Assembly (NCBI RefSeq): GCF_003945765.1
Contig: NZ_CP027712.1
Span: 2,976,001 to 3,040,000 of the forward strand
Direction of reading: 5' to 3'
Source of the DNA: Pseudomonas chlororaphis subsp. chlororaphis
GTDB taxonomy: Bacteria; Pseudomonadota; Gammaproteobacteria; Pseudomonadales; Pseudomonadaceae
DNA length: 64,000 bases
The notes beneath the pieces are model-generated. The model saw only the letters and a list, made by a program, of their open reading frames with translations. It made no database searches and had not been told where the DNA came from. Shown piece after piece: positions 25,005 through 32,594 of this stretch; positions within the stretch are counted from its first letter, which is position 1; the number at the start of each line of letters is the position of its first letter. Made by a program: the position numbers and the translations under genes.

Positions 25005-26201
25005 ATGGTCATCAAACCCCGCGTTCGCGGCTTTATCTGTGTGACGACCCACCCGGTCGGTTGCGAAGCCAACGTCAAGCAACAGATCGACTACGTCACC
25101 GAACAAGGCACCATCGACGCTGGGCCAAAGAACGTACTGGTGCTCGGCGCTTCCACCGGCTACGGCCTGGCCGCACGTATTACCGCCGCCTTCGGTTGCG
25201 GCGCCAACACCCTGGGTGTGTTCTTCGAGCGCGGCAGCGTTGACGGCAAGCTCGGCACCGCCGGCTGGTACAACACCGCGGCCTTCCACAAGTTCGCCGA
25301 AGAAAAAGGCCTGTACGCCAAGAGCATCAACGGCGACGCCTTCTCCGACGAAGTCAAGCGCCAGACCATCGAAACCATCAAGCGCGACCTGGGCAAGATC
25401 GACCTGGTGGTCTACAGCCTGGCCGCTCCGCGCCGTACCCACCCGAAAACCGGCGAAGTCCTGAGCTCGACCCTCAAGCCGCTGGGCAAATCGGTGACCC
25501 TGCGCGGTGTCGACACCGACAAGGAAATCGTTAAGGAAACCACCCTGCAGCCAGCCACCCAGGAAGAAATCGACGGCACCGTAGCCGTGATGGGCGGCGA
25601 AGACTGGCAGATGTGGATCGACGCGCTGCACGAAGCCGGCGTCCTGGCCGAAGGCGCTAAAACCACCGCCTTCACCTACCTGGGCGAGAAGCTGACCCAC
25701 GACATCTACTGGAACGGTTCCATCGGCGAAGCCAAGAAGGACCTGGACCAGAAAGTCATCGGCATCCGCAAGGAACTGTCGGACCTGGGAGGCGACGCGC
25801 GGGTATCGGTGCTCAAGGCCGTGGTGACCCAGGCCAGCTCGGCGATCCCGATCATGCCGCTGTACCTGTCGCTGCTGTTCAAGGTCATGAAAGAGCAGGG
25901 CAGTCACGAAGGTTGCATCGAACAGGTCTACGGTCTGTACAAGGACAGCCTGTACAACCCGAACCCGATCATCGACCAGGAAGGCCGCCTGCGTGCCGAC
26001 TACAAGGAACTGGAACCTGCCGTCCAGGACCGCGTGAAGCAGCTGTGGGATGAAGTCACCAGCGAAAACCTCTACCAGATGACTGACTTCGCCGGCTACA
26101 AGCAGGAATTCCTGCGCCTGTTCGGTTTCGAGATCGACGGCGTCGACTACGAAGCCGATGTCGATCCGGACGTGAAGATCGCCAACCTGATCCAGGTGTA
26201 A
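25005..26201 (+). CDS. fabV: Enoyl-[acyl-carrier-protein] reductase FabV
   Basis: The protein has 398 residues from ATG 25005 (GGGAG at 24993-24997). It begins [20 protein letters not shown], diagnostic for FabV. It catalyses the last, NADH-dependent step of fatty-acid elongation and, unlike FabI, is naturally insensitive to triclosan. The cofactor motif [14 protein letters not shown] and the FabV-type Tyr-x8-Lys catalytic pair (Y235, K244 in [10 protein letters not shown]) are present, and length matches the family. It is single, with its own promoter region upstream and a 10-bp-stem terminator right behind it. Strong expression is suggested by its codon choice. Confidence 0.96.
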   Translation: MVIKPRVRGFICVTTHPVGCEANVKQQIDYVTEQGTIDAGPKNVLVLGASTGYGLAARITAAFGCGANTLGVFFERGSVDGKLGTAGWYNTAAFHKFAEEKGLYAKSINGDAFSDEVKRQTIETIKRDLGKIDLVVYSLAAPRRTHPKTGEVLSSTLKPLGKSVTLRGVDTDKEIVKETTLQPATQEEIDGTVAVMGGEDWQMWIDALHEAGVLAEGAKTTAFTYLGEKLTHDIYWNGSIGEAKKDLDQKVIGIRKELSDLGGDARVSVLKAVVTQASSAIPIMPLYLSLLFKVMKEQGSHEGCIEQVYGLYKDSLYNPNPIIDQEGRLRADYKELEPAVQDRVKQLWDEVTSENLYQMTDFAGYKQEFLRLFGFEIDGVDYEADVDPDVKIANLIQV

Positions 26202-26222
26202 GCGAACTTAACGCATCATCGC

Positions 26223-26254
26223 CAACGCCCCTCCCATGAGGGGCGTTGTCGTTT
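26223..26254. terminator. Intrinsic terminator between fabV and the convergent hotdog gene
   Basis: CAACGCCCCT (26223-26232) and AGGGGCGTTG (26239-26248) form a perfect 10-bp stem with a six-base loop, followed by TCGTTT. It lies 22 bases after fabV and 12 bases before the end of the convergent gene, so it may serve both. Confidence 0.8.
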
Positions 26255-26259
26255 CTGCG

Positions 26260-26700
26260 TCAGGCGGTTTTCACGTTCATGGTGATGCGCGCGCTGAAGA
26301 CCTTGAGGTCTTCCTCATCGTAGATTTCCACCGCGACAATCTTGTCGCCGCTGCTGCTCCAGTCCACCGCGCCGCCATCGGCCACCGCGCGCACCGAAGT
26401 CTTGGCCTTGGCCAGGTATTCCACGGTCATGCCCTTGGGAATCCAGCGCGCGCCGGCCGGGATCGACACGTCGGTCATCACCCCGGCCGCCAGTTCGGCG
26501 GCGTTGCACAGGGCGATGGCGTGCACCGTGCCCAGGTGGTTGGTGATCTCCTTGCGAAATGGCACCTGCACCACCGAACGTCCCGCGCTCAGCTCGGCGA
26601 TCAACGGATTGATGGTGCTGAAGTAGGGGGCCATCTGGCAGGCCATCTGAGTGAATTTTTCCGGGCCGGCGGCGCTGAACATGCTGAGAACCTGACTCAT
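26260..26700 (-). CDS. Hotdog-fold DUF4442 protein (thioesterase-like)
   Basis: The protein has 146 residues and resembles DUF4442/PaaI-like hotdog proteins: TQMACQMAPYFSTINPLI, then VQVPFRKEITNHLGTVHAIALCNAAELAAG, where the NHLGTVHA segment matches the conserved core of this group, and a C-terminal strand KVFSARITMNV. Such proteins probably hydrolyse or bind acyl-CoA thioesters. It is divergent from a TetR-family gene, and a 23-bp perfect palindrome lies between them, so it is likely repressed by that regulator. Alternative: a non-catalytic acyl-CoA-binding hotdog. It has no signal peptide. Confidence 0.75.
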   Translation of the reverse strand: MSQVLSMFSAAGPEKFTQMACQMAPYFSTINPLIAELSAGRSVVQVPFRKEITNHLGTVHAIALCNAAELAAGVMTDVSIPAGARWIPKGMTVEYLAKAKTSVRAVADGGAVDWSSSGDKIVAVEIYDEEDLKVFSARITMNVKTA

Positions 26701-26732
26701 GGTGATGCCTCGTAGCGGGATTGTTTTTGGGG

Positions 26733-26755
26733 TTTACAGAATAATATTCTGTAAA
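26733..26755. promoter_or_regulatory. Perfect 11-1-11 palindrome, probable TetR operator
   Basis: TTTACAGAATA (26733-26743) and TATTCTGTAAA (26745-26755) are exact reverse complements around one A. The site is 33 bases before the hotdog gene and 98 bases before the TetR gene, in the middle of their shared intergenic region. Palindrome size and position fit a TetR-family operator. Confidence 0.7.
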
Positions 26756-26853
26756 AGAACAATATTCGGCTTTCGCGAAATATGTCAAGCTGGCGCAACC
26801 ATTCACTGAGGCGTGCGCGCCTTGTTCCCTGGACCTTGGTTTTGTGATGGGCA

Positions 26854-27474
26854 ATGGACACGATCGATCTGCTTGAACGCTGCTACCCCGGCCGCAGGGC
26901 CGAACTCAAACGCGACATCCTCCGCCGAGCCCTGGCGTGCTTCAACGAACAGGGCATCGAAGCCACCACCATCGAAATGATCCGCGCGGCCTGCGATACC
27001 AGTGTCGGTGCGATCTATCACCACTTCGGTAACAAGGAAGGGTTGGTGGCCGCGCTGTTTTTCGCCGCGCTGGACGATCAGGCCGGCCTGCGCGAGCGCT
27101 ACATGAGCGACGCCCAGACCCTGGAGCAGGGCGTGCAGGCGCTGGTGCACAGCTATGTGGATTGGGTCGATGCCCAGCCCGAATGGGCGCGGTTCCAGTT
27201 CCAGGCGCGATATGCGGTCGCCAAGGGCCCGTTCGCCGAAGAACTGGTCAACCGCAACAAACTACGCAACCGCCAGTTACGCGAATGGCTGACAGCCCAC
27301 ACCCGGGCCGACGAGTTACCGCCAATACCGGCCGAGTTGCTGCCGTCGCTGATCGTCGGGCAGGCGGAAAACTACTGCCGCGCCTGGTTGTCCGGCCGGG
27401 TCCAGAGCAGCCCGAGCAGCTATCGCCAGGAACTGGCCGAGGCTGCCTGGCGCTCGATCGGCACCCATCAGTGA
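26854..27474 (+). CDS. TetR-family transcriptional regulator
   Basis: The protein has 206 residues. The N-terminal helix-turn-helix is typical: [40 protein letters not shown], then [10 protein letters not shown]. The C-terminal ligand domain is helical and unspecific. It is divergent from the DUF4442 hotdog gene and shares with it the palindrome at 26733-26755; the simplest model is repression of the hotdog gene and perhaps itself until an acyl-CoA-like ligand binds. A Nudix gene follows after 37 bases in the same direction and may be co-transcribed. Confidence 0.88.
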   Translation: MDTIDLLERCYPGRRAELKRDILRRALACFNEQGIEATTIEMIRAACDTSVGAIYHHFGNKEGLVAALFFAALDDQAGLRERYMSDAQTLEQGVQALVHSYVDWVDAQPEWARFQFQARYAVAKGPFAEELVNRNKLRNRQLREWLTAHTRADELPPIPAELLPSLIVGQAENYCRAWLSGRVQSSPSSYRQELAEAAWRSIGTHQ

Positions 27475-27511
27475 CGGGTTGAACGACACCCCATTGCCAA
27501 GAGGGAAGACC

Positions 27512-28432
27512 ATGCAAGCCGCACCCGTGCGCATCACCGCCGAGGAGATGCTCTCCGACAACTGGTACCTGCTGAAGAAATACAGCTTCGACCTGCAGCG
27601 CCGCGACGGCAGCTGGCAGGCGCAGACCCGCGAGGTCTACGACCGCGGCAATGGCGCGACCATCCTGCTGTACAACCGCGAGCGGCGCACGGTGCTGCTG
27701 ATCCGCCAGTTCCGCATGCCGACCTACGTCAACGACCACAGCGGCTACCTGATCGAGACCGCCGCCGGCCTGCTGGACAATGCCAGCCCGGAGGAGCGCA
27801 TCCGCCTGGAAGCCGAAGAGGAAACCGGCTACCGCGTCGGCGCGGTGGAGAAGGTCTATGAAGCCTTCATGAGCCCCGGCTCGGTCACCGAGCGCATCCA
27901 CTTTTTCATCGGCGAATACTCCCCCGACGACCGTATCGGCGACGGTGGCGGCCTGGAGGAAGAGGGCGAGGACATCGAGGTGCTGGAACTGGGTTACCAG
28001 CAGGCGCTGGACATGGTGCGAAGCGGCGAGATCGTCGATGGCAAGACCATCATGCTCCTGCAATACCTGGAACTGCGCCTGATGCCGCCGCGCCGCCTGA
28101 CGATCCTGGTGGCCGTGCCCCGGTACTCGGCAACCGACGATGCGACGGCGCTGGCGCAGCAGGTCGCCAGCCTGGATGACTGGGCCGCGCAGTTGTTCGA
28201 GGCCGGGCACAGCCCCGTGTTCGGCCAGTGGCTGGGGTTGGCGGCGGACGCTTCGAGCGCTGCCGACGAGTTCCAGGCGCGTGCGCGGCAGCAGTTGCAA
28301 CGTTGCGACGCGCTGCTGCGGATCGGCGGGGCCTGCGCCCGTGCCGATGCCCTGGTCGCCATGGGCGAGCAATTGGGCCTGCCGGTCTACCGTTCGCTGC
28401 AGGACATCCCGCGTTGCACTTCGGCCAGTTGA
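27512..28432 (+). CDS. NudK-like Nudix hydrolase with extra C-terminal nucleotide-binding-like domain
   Basis: The protein has 306 residues from ATG 27512 (GAGGGAA upstream). Residues about 1-195 match NudK/GDP-mannose pyrophosphatase: [56 protein letters not shown] and [16 protein letters not shown], i.e. the Nudix box plus family-specific flanks. E. coli NudK ends near here. This protein has about 110 further residues ([13 protein letters not shown] to the C-terminus, with [19 protein letters not shown]) that look like a small Rossmann/nucleoside-deoxyribosyltransferase-like (DUF4406-type) domain. The fusion suggests combined sugar-nucleotide hydrolysis and nucleotide sensing or further processing. 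It may be co-transcribed with the TetR gene. Confidence 0.78.
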   Translation: MQAAPVRITAEEMLSDNWYLLKKYSFDLQRRDGSWQAQTREVYDRGNGATILLYNRERRTVLLIRQFRMPTYVNDHSGYLIETAAGLLDNASPEERIRLEAEEETGYRVGAVEKVYEAFMSPGSVTERIHFFIGEYSPDDRIGDGGGLEEEGEDIEVLELGYQQALDMVRSGEIVDGKTIMLLQYLELRLMPPRRLTILVAVPRYSATDDATALAQQVASLDDWAAQLFEAGHSPVFGQWLGLAADASSAADEFQARARQQLQRCDALLRIGGACARADALVAMGEQLGLPVYRSLQDIPRCTSAS

Positions 28433-28467
28433 GCCAGGGCTCAACCGGCCGGCCCGCCGACGGCCTT

Positions 28468-28544
28468 GTATCGGAGTGTGTATCGGCCCGGTGCTGATAC
28501 ACCTGCTTGTCCTGGCGCCGGTTGCGCACACAACCCGGATACAC
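28468..28544. promoter_or_regulatory. TGTATC repeats in the bufferin operon promoter region
   Basis: TGTATC occurs at 28468-28473 and 28480-28485, and inverted as GATACA at 28497-28502 and 28539-28544. Similar paired TGTATC half-sites occur before the ferric-reductase-like gene and in the two-component promoter region, so this is a candidate response-regulator operator. Confidence 0.5.
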
Positions 28545-28565
28545 CCCGAGGATTAACTACGCCCA

Positions 28566-28601
28566 CCCGCCAGCACCGAGCTTCTCGGTGTCGGTGGCGG
28601 G
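28566..28601 (+). promoter_or_regulatory. Hairpin before the bufferin precursor gene
   Basis: CCCGCC (28566-28571)/GGCGGG (28596-28601) and an inner CACCGAG (28574-28580)/CTCGGTG (28584-28590) form a long hairpin ending 33 bases before the start codon. There is no T run, so it is more likely a 5'-UTR structure than a terminator. Confidence 0.4.
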
Positions 28602-28634
28602 AACCGTTAATCAATCCATCGAAGGGGTATCAGC

Positions 28635-29020
28635 ATGTTCAAACTCTCCAATGTTTCCAACGTCGCGCTCGGCCTGGCACTGGTCGGCGGCCTGGGCCTG
28701 TCCACCGCCGCTTCGGCGCTGAGCATGACCGAGCTGTCCCAGGGCTACACCCTGGCCGCGGCCGACGGGGTCAAGACCCCGGCCGAAGGCAAGTGCGGCG
28801 AAGACAAGTTCGCCAAGACCGACACTAACCACGACGGCAAGGTCTCCCGCGAGGAGTTCATCGCCGCCGCCCCGAGCGCGCCGCCGAGTTCGACAAGATC
28901 GACGCCAACCACGATGGCGCCATCAGCCTGATCGAAGCCAAGCAGTACCTGGCGGCCAAGGCCGGTTCGGCCGAAGGCAAATGTGGCGAAGGCAAATGCG
29001 GTGCGGCGATCGAGTCCTGA
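28635..29020 (+). pseudogene. Bufferin/HvfA-type EF-hand metallo-RiPP precursor, frameshifted
   Basis: It starts MFKLSNVSNVALGLALVGG with a cleavable signal peptide, then [12 protein letters not shown], a first EGKCG motif and one EF-hand ([13 protein letters not shown]). At 28872-28876 (CCCCGAG) one base appears to be missing: the frame then runs into a nonsense tail ending at 28931. In the other frame the expected protein continues [20 protein letters not shown], a second EF-hand and [15 protein letters not shown], stopping at 29020. An intact product would have about 128 residues. These peptides are modified on EGKCG cysteines by DUF692 enzymes and handle copper or other metals in the periplasm. 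As written, the second EF-hand and two of three core cysteines are lost. Confidence 0.8.
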
Positions 29021-29085
29021 TCGGCGGTGGCGGGGGGCACCCGGGTGCCCCCCGGTTTTTTCCGGGGCAACCAGGAGACTGGCCC

Positions 29086-29970
29086 ATGCAACCCTCTCAC
29101 AGCGTGTTATCTGTCCAGGCTCCGCGGCTGCCCGTTTCGGCAACCGTGGGGCTTGGCTTGCGTCGAGCCTTGCTCGACTCATTGCATACGGCGCCTGCGG
29201 GCGCTTTTGACTTTCTGGAACTGGCGCCGGAAAACTGGATCGGCATCGGCGGTGCCCATGGCGCCGCGTTACGCGCCCTGGCCGAGCGTTACCCGCTGAG
29301 CTGCCACGGGCTGTCGTTGTCCCTCGGCGGCCCGGCACCGCTGGACCTGGGGTTCCTGCGGGAAGTGCGGCAGTTTCTCGAGCGTTTTAATGTGCCGCTG
29401 TACAGCGAACACCTGAGCTACTGCGGCGACGACGGGCACCTCTACGACCTGCTGCCGCTGCCGTTCACCGAAGAGGCGGTGCGCCATGTCGCGGCGCGCA
29501 TCCGCCAGGCCCAGGAGGTGCTGGGTCGGCGCCTGGCGGTGGAGAATGTCTCGTACTACGCTGCGCCGCGCCAGGACATGGACGAGCTGGCCTTCACTAA
29601 CGCGGTGCTGGCCGAAGCCGATTGCGATCTGTTGCTGGACGTCAACAACCTCTACGTCAACTCGGTGAACCACGGGTTCGAGCCCCAGGCCTTTCTTGCC
29701 GGCCTGCCGCCCGAGCGGGTGGTGGCGATGCATGTGGCCGGGCATTACGACGAGTCGGAAAGCCTGAAAATTGATACCCACGGCGGGCCGGTCAAGCCGG
29801 TGGTCTGGGGGCTGCTGGCGCGGGCCTATGAGTTGTTCGGCGTGCAGGCGACGCTACTGGAACGGGACTTCAACTTCCCGCCATTCGCCGAGCTGCTGGG
29901 CGAGCTGGACAGCATCCGCCAATTGCAGGCCAGCGCCTGTCAGGCCCAGGGGAGGCTGGCCCATGGATAA
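29086..29970 (+). CDS. bufB: DUF692 multinuclear non-heme iron oxidase (BufB/HvfB maturase)
   Basis: The protein has 294 residues from ATG 29086 (AGGAG upstream). It belongs to DUF692 (MNIO), the family of MbnB that converts cysteines of RiPP precursors. The TIM-barrel metal-ligand motifs are visible in order: [67 protein letters not shown] and LLERDFNFP. It lies directly behind the EGKCG precursor gene and overlaps the DUF2063 partner gene by eight bases. All ligand motifs appear intact, so the maturase should still be functional even though the precursor reading frame is broken here. Confidence 0.9.
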   Translation: MQPSHSVLSVQAPRLPVSATVGLGLRRALLDSLHTAPAGAFDFLELAPENWIGIGGAHGAALRALAERYPLSCHGLSLSLGGPAPLDLGFLREVRQFLERFNVPLYSEHLSYCGDDGHLYDLLPLPFTEEAVRHVAARIRQAQEVLGRRLAVENVSYYAAPRQDMDELAFTNAVLAEADCDLLLDVNNLYVNSVNHGFEPQAFLAGLPPERVVAMHVAGHYDESESLKIDTHGGPVKPVVWGLLARAYELFGVQATLLERDFNFPPFAELLGELDSIRQLQASACQAQGRLAHG

Positions 29971-30724
29971 GCCGATGATCGCCCTCGACGCCCAGCAACA
30001 GGCCCTGACCGCCTACCTGCGCGACCCAGAGCACCGGGCGCCGCCCGCCGGGATGGACCGCGCGCGGGTGGAGATTTACCGCGAGCTGGTGTTCGACAAC
30101 CTGCGGTCGTTGCTCAGCGGTACTTTTCCGGTGCTGCGTTCGGTGCTCGGTGAGACGGAATGGCGCCGGCTGCTGCGGGTTTTCCTGCGCGAGCACCGCT
30201 GTGCCACGCCAAAGTTCGGCGAGATCGCCGGCGAGTTCGTGGCCTGGATGGCTTCCACGCCCGCCGGTTTGCAGGACGGCAGTTGGCCGGCCTTCATGGT
30301 CGAACTGAGCCATTACGAGTGGATCGAAATGGCCCTGCAACAGGCCGAGGCCGAACCGCTGCCGGCCAGCGACCCGCGACGGTTGCTGACCCAGCCCTTG
30401 CGCCTGTCGCCCCTGGCCTGGCCGCTGGCCTACGTCTGGCCGGTGGAGCGCCTGGGCCCGACCTGGCGTCCCAGCGAGCCCGGGGCTGAGCCGACTTTGC
30501 TGCTGATCCGCCGCGATGCCGACTACCGGGTGCGCTTCTCTGAACTCAGCCCGCTGGCCTGGCGCCTGCTGGAGCGTATCGAGGCGTTCCCCCAACTCCA
30601 TGGTCGCGACCAGTTGCAAGGCCTGGCCCTGGAAGCGGGCATCGACGACCTCGACACCTTTCTCGCCAATGGCCAGAGCCTGCTGCGACAGCTGCACAAC
30701 CAAGGTGTTATCGGCCCTGTGTAG
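29963..30724 (+). CDS. bufC: DUF2063 RiPP-maturase partner (BufC/HvfC)
   Basis: The protein has 253 residues. The N-terminal DUF2063 region ([58 protein letters not shown]) identifies the MbnC-like partner that presents the precursor to the DUF692 enzyme. The start overlaps bufB (ATG 29963, bufB stop 29968-29970), so the two are translationally coupled. The C-terminal winged-helix-like part ends [14 protein letters not shown]. Its TAG stop (30722-30724) is formed by the first bases of a REP sequence, and the last 54 bases of the gene are repeated 300 bases downstream. Confidence 0.88.
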   Translation: MDKPMIALDAQQQALTAYLRDPEHRAPPAGMDRARVEIYRELVFDNLRSLLSGTFPVLRSVLGETEWRRLLRVFLREHRCATPKFGEIAGEFVAWMASTPAGLQDGSWPAFMVELSHYEWIEMALQQAEAEPLPASDPRRLLTQPLRLSPLAWPLAYVWPVERLGPTWRPSEPGAEPTLLLIRRDADYRVRFSELSPLAWRLLERIEAFPQLHGRDQLQGLALEAGIDDLDTFLANGQSLLRQLHNQGVIGPV

Positions 30725-30853
30725 CCGCTGGCGCAGCCTGCAGCTTGGCTGCGCAGCGGCCGCAAACCCAGGCAACGCGGTGTATCAGATCGAATGCGAT
30801 CACCGGTTTTACGACGGCTGCGCCACCGATCGCAGGCTGCGCCAGCGGCTACA
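30720..30853. repeat. REPIN 1a in the tandem duplication
   Basis: The 22 bases at 30720-30741 (TGTAGCCGCTGGCGCAGCCT and two more) and 30832-30853 are perfect reverse complements, the usual REP doublet of Pseudomonas. The left REP supplies the stop codon of bufC. Confidence 0.85.
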
Positions 30854-30897
30854 GGGAGATGCGCCTGTTATCGATCTTTCTACTTCGTAGAAACACC

Positions 30898-30927
30898 AAA
30901 GCCGCAGCTCAAGCTGCGGCTTTTTTT
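30898..30927. terminator. Intrinsic terminator, left copy
   Basis: GCCGCAGCT (30901-30909), CA loop, AGCTGCGGC (30912-30920), seven Ts. Flanking A and T runs extend the stem, so it can act in both directions. Confidence 0.85.
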
Positions 30928-31019
30928 GCCCCTAGATATCAGCACCCGTGACGCAGGCGCCCGATTAACTGGCCAGAACCTGCTGCGACAGCTGCACAAC
31001 CAAGGTGTTATCGGCCCTG

Positions 31020-31152
31020 TGTAGCCGCTGGCGCAGCCTGCGCTCGGCTGCGCAGCAGCCGCAAACTCAGGCAACGCGGTGTATCAGCTCGAACGCGATA
31101 GCCGGTTTTACGACGGCTACGCCGCCGATCGCAGGCTGCGCCAGCGGCTACA
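31020..31152. repeat. REPIN 1b in the tandem duplication
   Basis: The same inverted 22-base REP doublet as in the left unit (31020-31041 and 31131-31152), with a diverged interior. Confidence 0.85.
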
Positions 31153-31196
31153 GGGAGATGCGCCTGTTATCGAACTTTCCACTCCGCAGAAACACC

Positions 31197-31225
31197 AAAG
31201 CCGCAGCTCAAGCTGCGGCTTTTTT
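31197..31225. terminator. Intrinsic terminator, right copy
   Basis: The same stem as at 30901-30920, here followed by six Ts (31220-31225). It lies 12 bases from the 3' end of the convergent DoxX/HvfX gene and probably terminates that transcript as well. Confidence 0.85.
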
Positions 31226-31236
31226 GCCCCGGGGTA

Positions 31237-31743
31237 TCAGCGTCCGTGGCGCAGGCGCCCGATCAATGTATCCAGGTTGAGTTTGCCCGGGCCCTGGAAC
31301 AGCAGGGGCAGCAGCGCCGCCAGGTAGATCACCGGCAGTTTGAAGTTGCCGTGGCCCTTGTTGCTGATGGCGTAGCCCTGGGCCAGTTCACTGAGGCTCG
31401 ACCAGTCGGCCGGCCAGTGCACGGCGGCGGTGGCGACCACAGTGACCACGATCAGCACCAGCGCGGCGCAGCGGGTGCCCAGGCCCAGCAGCAACGCCAG
31501 GGCGCACAGCAGCTCGGCCCACATCGACAGCTGCCAGTTCAGGCTCGCCGGCAATTGGTCGAAGGGAAAGGGGAAGGCGGACTGGATCTGCTGGAACCAG
31601 TTTTCCCCGCGCCATTTTTCCAGGCCCGACTCGAAGAACTCCCAGGCCAGCAACAGGCGCAGGCTGAGGAGCGCGACCCAGGGGGACAGGCGATTGAGCT
31701 GGCGTTGCAGCCCGTCGAGGGCGGATGAAAGGGTGAGGATCAT
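31237..31743 (-). CDS. DoxX-family membrane protein (HvfX-like)
   Basis: The protein has 168 residues and four membrane segments. DoxX features are visible: [20 protein letters not shown] in the first helix, [17 protein letters not shown] in the third segment and a C-terminal helix near [12 protein letters not shown]. Proteins of this kind (HvfX) accompany DUF692/DUF2063 RiPP systems and are proposed to take part in metal handling. Here it is convergent with bufABC rather than in the same operon; its 3' end borders the duplicated block, and a fragment of it is repeated at 30937-30963. GGAGATCCACCCC precedes the start codon on the minus strand. Confidence 0.82.
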   Translation of the reverse strand: MILTLSSALDGLQRQLNRLSPWVALLSLRLLLAWEFFESGLEKWRGENWFQQIQSAFPFPFDQLPASLNWQLSMWAELLCALALLLGLGTRCAALVLIVVTVVATAAVHWPADWSSLSELAQGYAISNKGHGNFKLPVIYLAALLPLLFQGPGKLNLDTLIGRLRHGR

Positions 31744-31802
31744 GGGGTGGATCTCCTGGGCAAAGTGGGGGGCATTACAAAAGCGGCGCCGTCTGCGGTG
31801 TC

Positions 31803-31828
31803 GATCGCAGCCTGCGGCAGCGGCTACC
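31803..31828. repeat. Single REP sequence
   Basis: GATCGCAGCCTGCGGCAGCG and the following GCTAC match the REP family seen in the duplicated block (CGCAGCCTGC/GCCAGCGGCTAC type). It lies between the DoxX and ferric-reductase-like genes. Confidence 0.6.
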
Positions 31829-31842
31829 GGGGCGGCATCAGC

Positions 31843-32478
31843 TCAGTGCGGGCTCAGGGCCTGGCGTTGCCGGCGTTTGTTGGCCTGGGCCAGCTTGCCC
31901 AGCAGGTTGATCGCCATGGCCGAGCAGGTGATGGCGAAGGGCAGCAGGTACCAGGCGCTCAGCGGAATGCGTTTGAAGTTGGAGTAGGCGAATATCGTCG
32001 CGATCACCCACATGCCGGTGGTGTGCAGGCGTTTCCAGGCGACACGGCTGAGCAGCGAGGCCGGGCCTTTGAACGAGGTCAGGGTCAGCAGCAGGATAAA
32101 CAGGTAACCCACGGACCCGGGCAGGTTGCCCAGGGTGCTGCGGCCGGGCCAGAACTCCGGGTTCAGTTGCCCGTAGCTGTAGATCAGCAACGCGTGCACC
32201 AGGTGCGAGAAGGCGAACGCCAGGCCGATGAAACGGCGCTCGCGCACCAGCGTCTGGCTCAGGGGAGAGGGCAGCAGCACGGCGAATGCCGAGGCAGTGA
32301 AGGCCAGCAGAAACAGCACGAAGGACGAACGCGCGGTGGCGCGGATGGCGCTGCGGGTGGCCTCGACCAGGTTCGGCTCGAGCAGCAGCACCAGCGCGGT
32401 CATCAGCAGTACGGCGGCGGCCAGCAGGCTGAACAGCCGCCAGCCGTGGAAACGCAAGGGGAGGGTTTGAGTGGGCAT
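31843..32478 (-). CDS. Ferric-reductase-like six-helix membrane protein
   Basis: The protein has 211 residues and about six membrane segments. Paired histidines in helices (LAFAFSHLVHALLIYSYG and WKRLHTTGMWVIATIF) resemble the b-heme ligands of the ferric-reductase/MsrQ-like transmembrane domain. No flavin or NAD domain is attached, as in MsrQ. It would shuttle electrons across the inner membrane. It lies between the DoxX/HvfX gene and the two-component genes, all on the minus strand. TGTATG/TGTAGC repeats lie about 95-110 bases upstream of its start. A partner reductase is not adjacent. Confidence 0.72.
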   Translation of the reverse strand: MPTQTLPLRFHGWRLFSLLAAAVLLMTALVLLLEPNLVEATRSAIRATARSSFVLFLLAFTASAFAVLLPSPLSQTLVRERRFIGLAFAFSHLVHALLIYSYGQLNPEFWPGRSTLGNLPGSVGYLFILLLTLTSFKGPASLLSRVAWKRLHTTGMWVIATIFAYSNFKRIPLSAWYLLPFAITCSAMAINLLGKLAQANKRRQRQALSPH

Positions 32479-32571
32479 GAGAGGCTCCTTGAGGTTGGGC
32501 GCCGCTGTCGCGGCGCGTCCCAGGAGTTTTGCAAGGCCATGTATATCGGCTGTGTCGGCGAGGGGCGGTTA

Positions 32572-32587
32572 TGTATGCCTGTGTAGC
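32572..32587. promoter_or_regulatory. Paired TGTA half-sites upstream of ferric-reductase-like gene
   Basis: TGTATG (32572-32577) and TGTAGC (32582-32587) are spaced ten bases apart, like the TGTAT[TC]/TGTATC pairs at 34720-34735 and 34788-34803. The match supports a shared response-regulator operator. Confidence 0.45.
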
Positions 32588-32594
32588 GAGGCGA

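Larger units (their letters stand above)
30671..31264. repeat. 300-base tandem duplication across bufC 3' end and HvfX/DoxX 3' end
   Basis: Sequence 30671 onward (GGCCAGAGCCTGCTGCGACA) recurs at 30971 onward (GGCCAGAACCTGCTGCGACA) with an offset of exactly 300 bases, drifting to 298 by the terminators. Each unit contains the bufC 3' end, a REPIN, an intrinsic terminator and a piece of the 3' end of the convergent DoxX gene. The right copy runs into the intact DoxX gene and the left into the intact bufC. The copies differ at scattered positions and small indels, so the event is not recent. Confidence 0.9.

Noticed and set aside
28931..28985. Programmed frameshift in the bufferin precursor gene
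   Set aside because: No slippery sequence or downstream stimulator is apparent at the break; a base deletion or sequencing error is simpler.
30745..31327. Short frames inside the tandem duplication
   Set aside because: They merely read through REP sequences, terminators and copied gene ends; the repeated bufC tail has no start signal.
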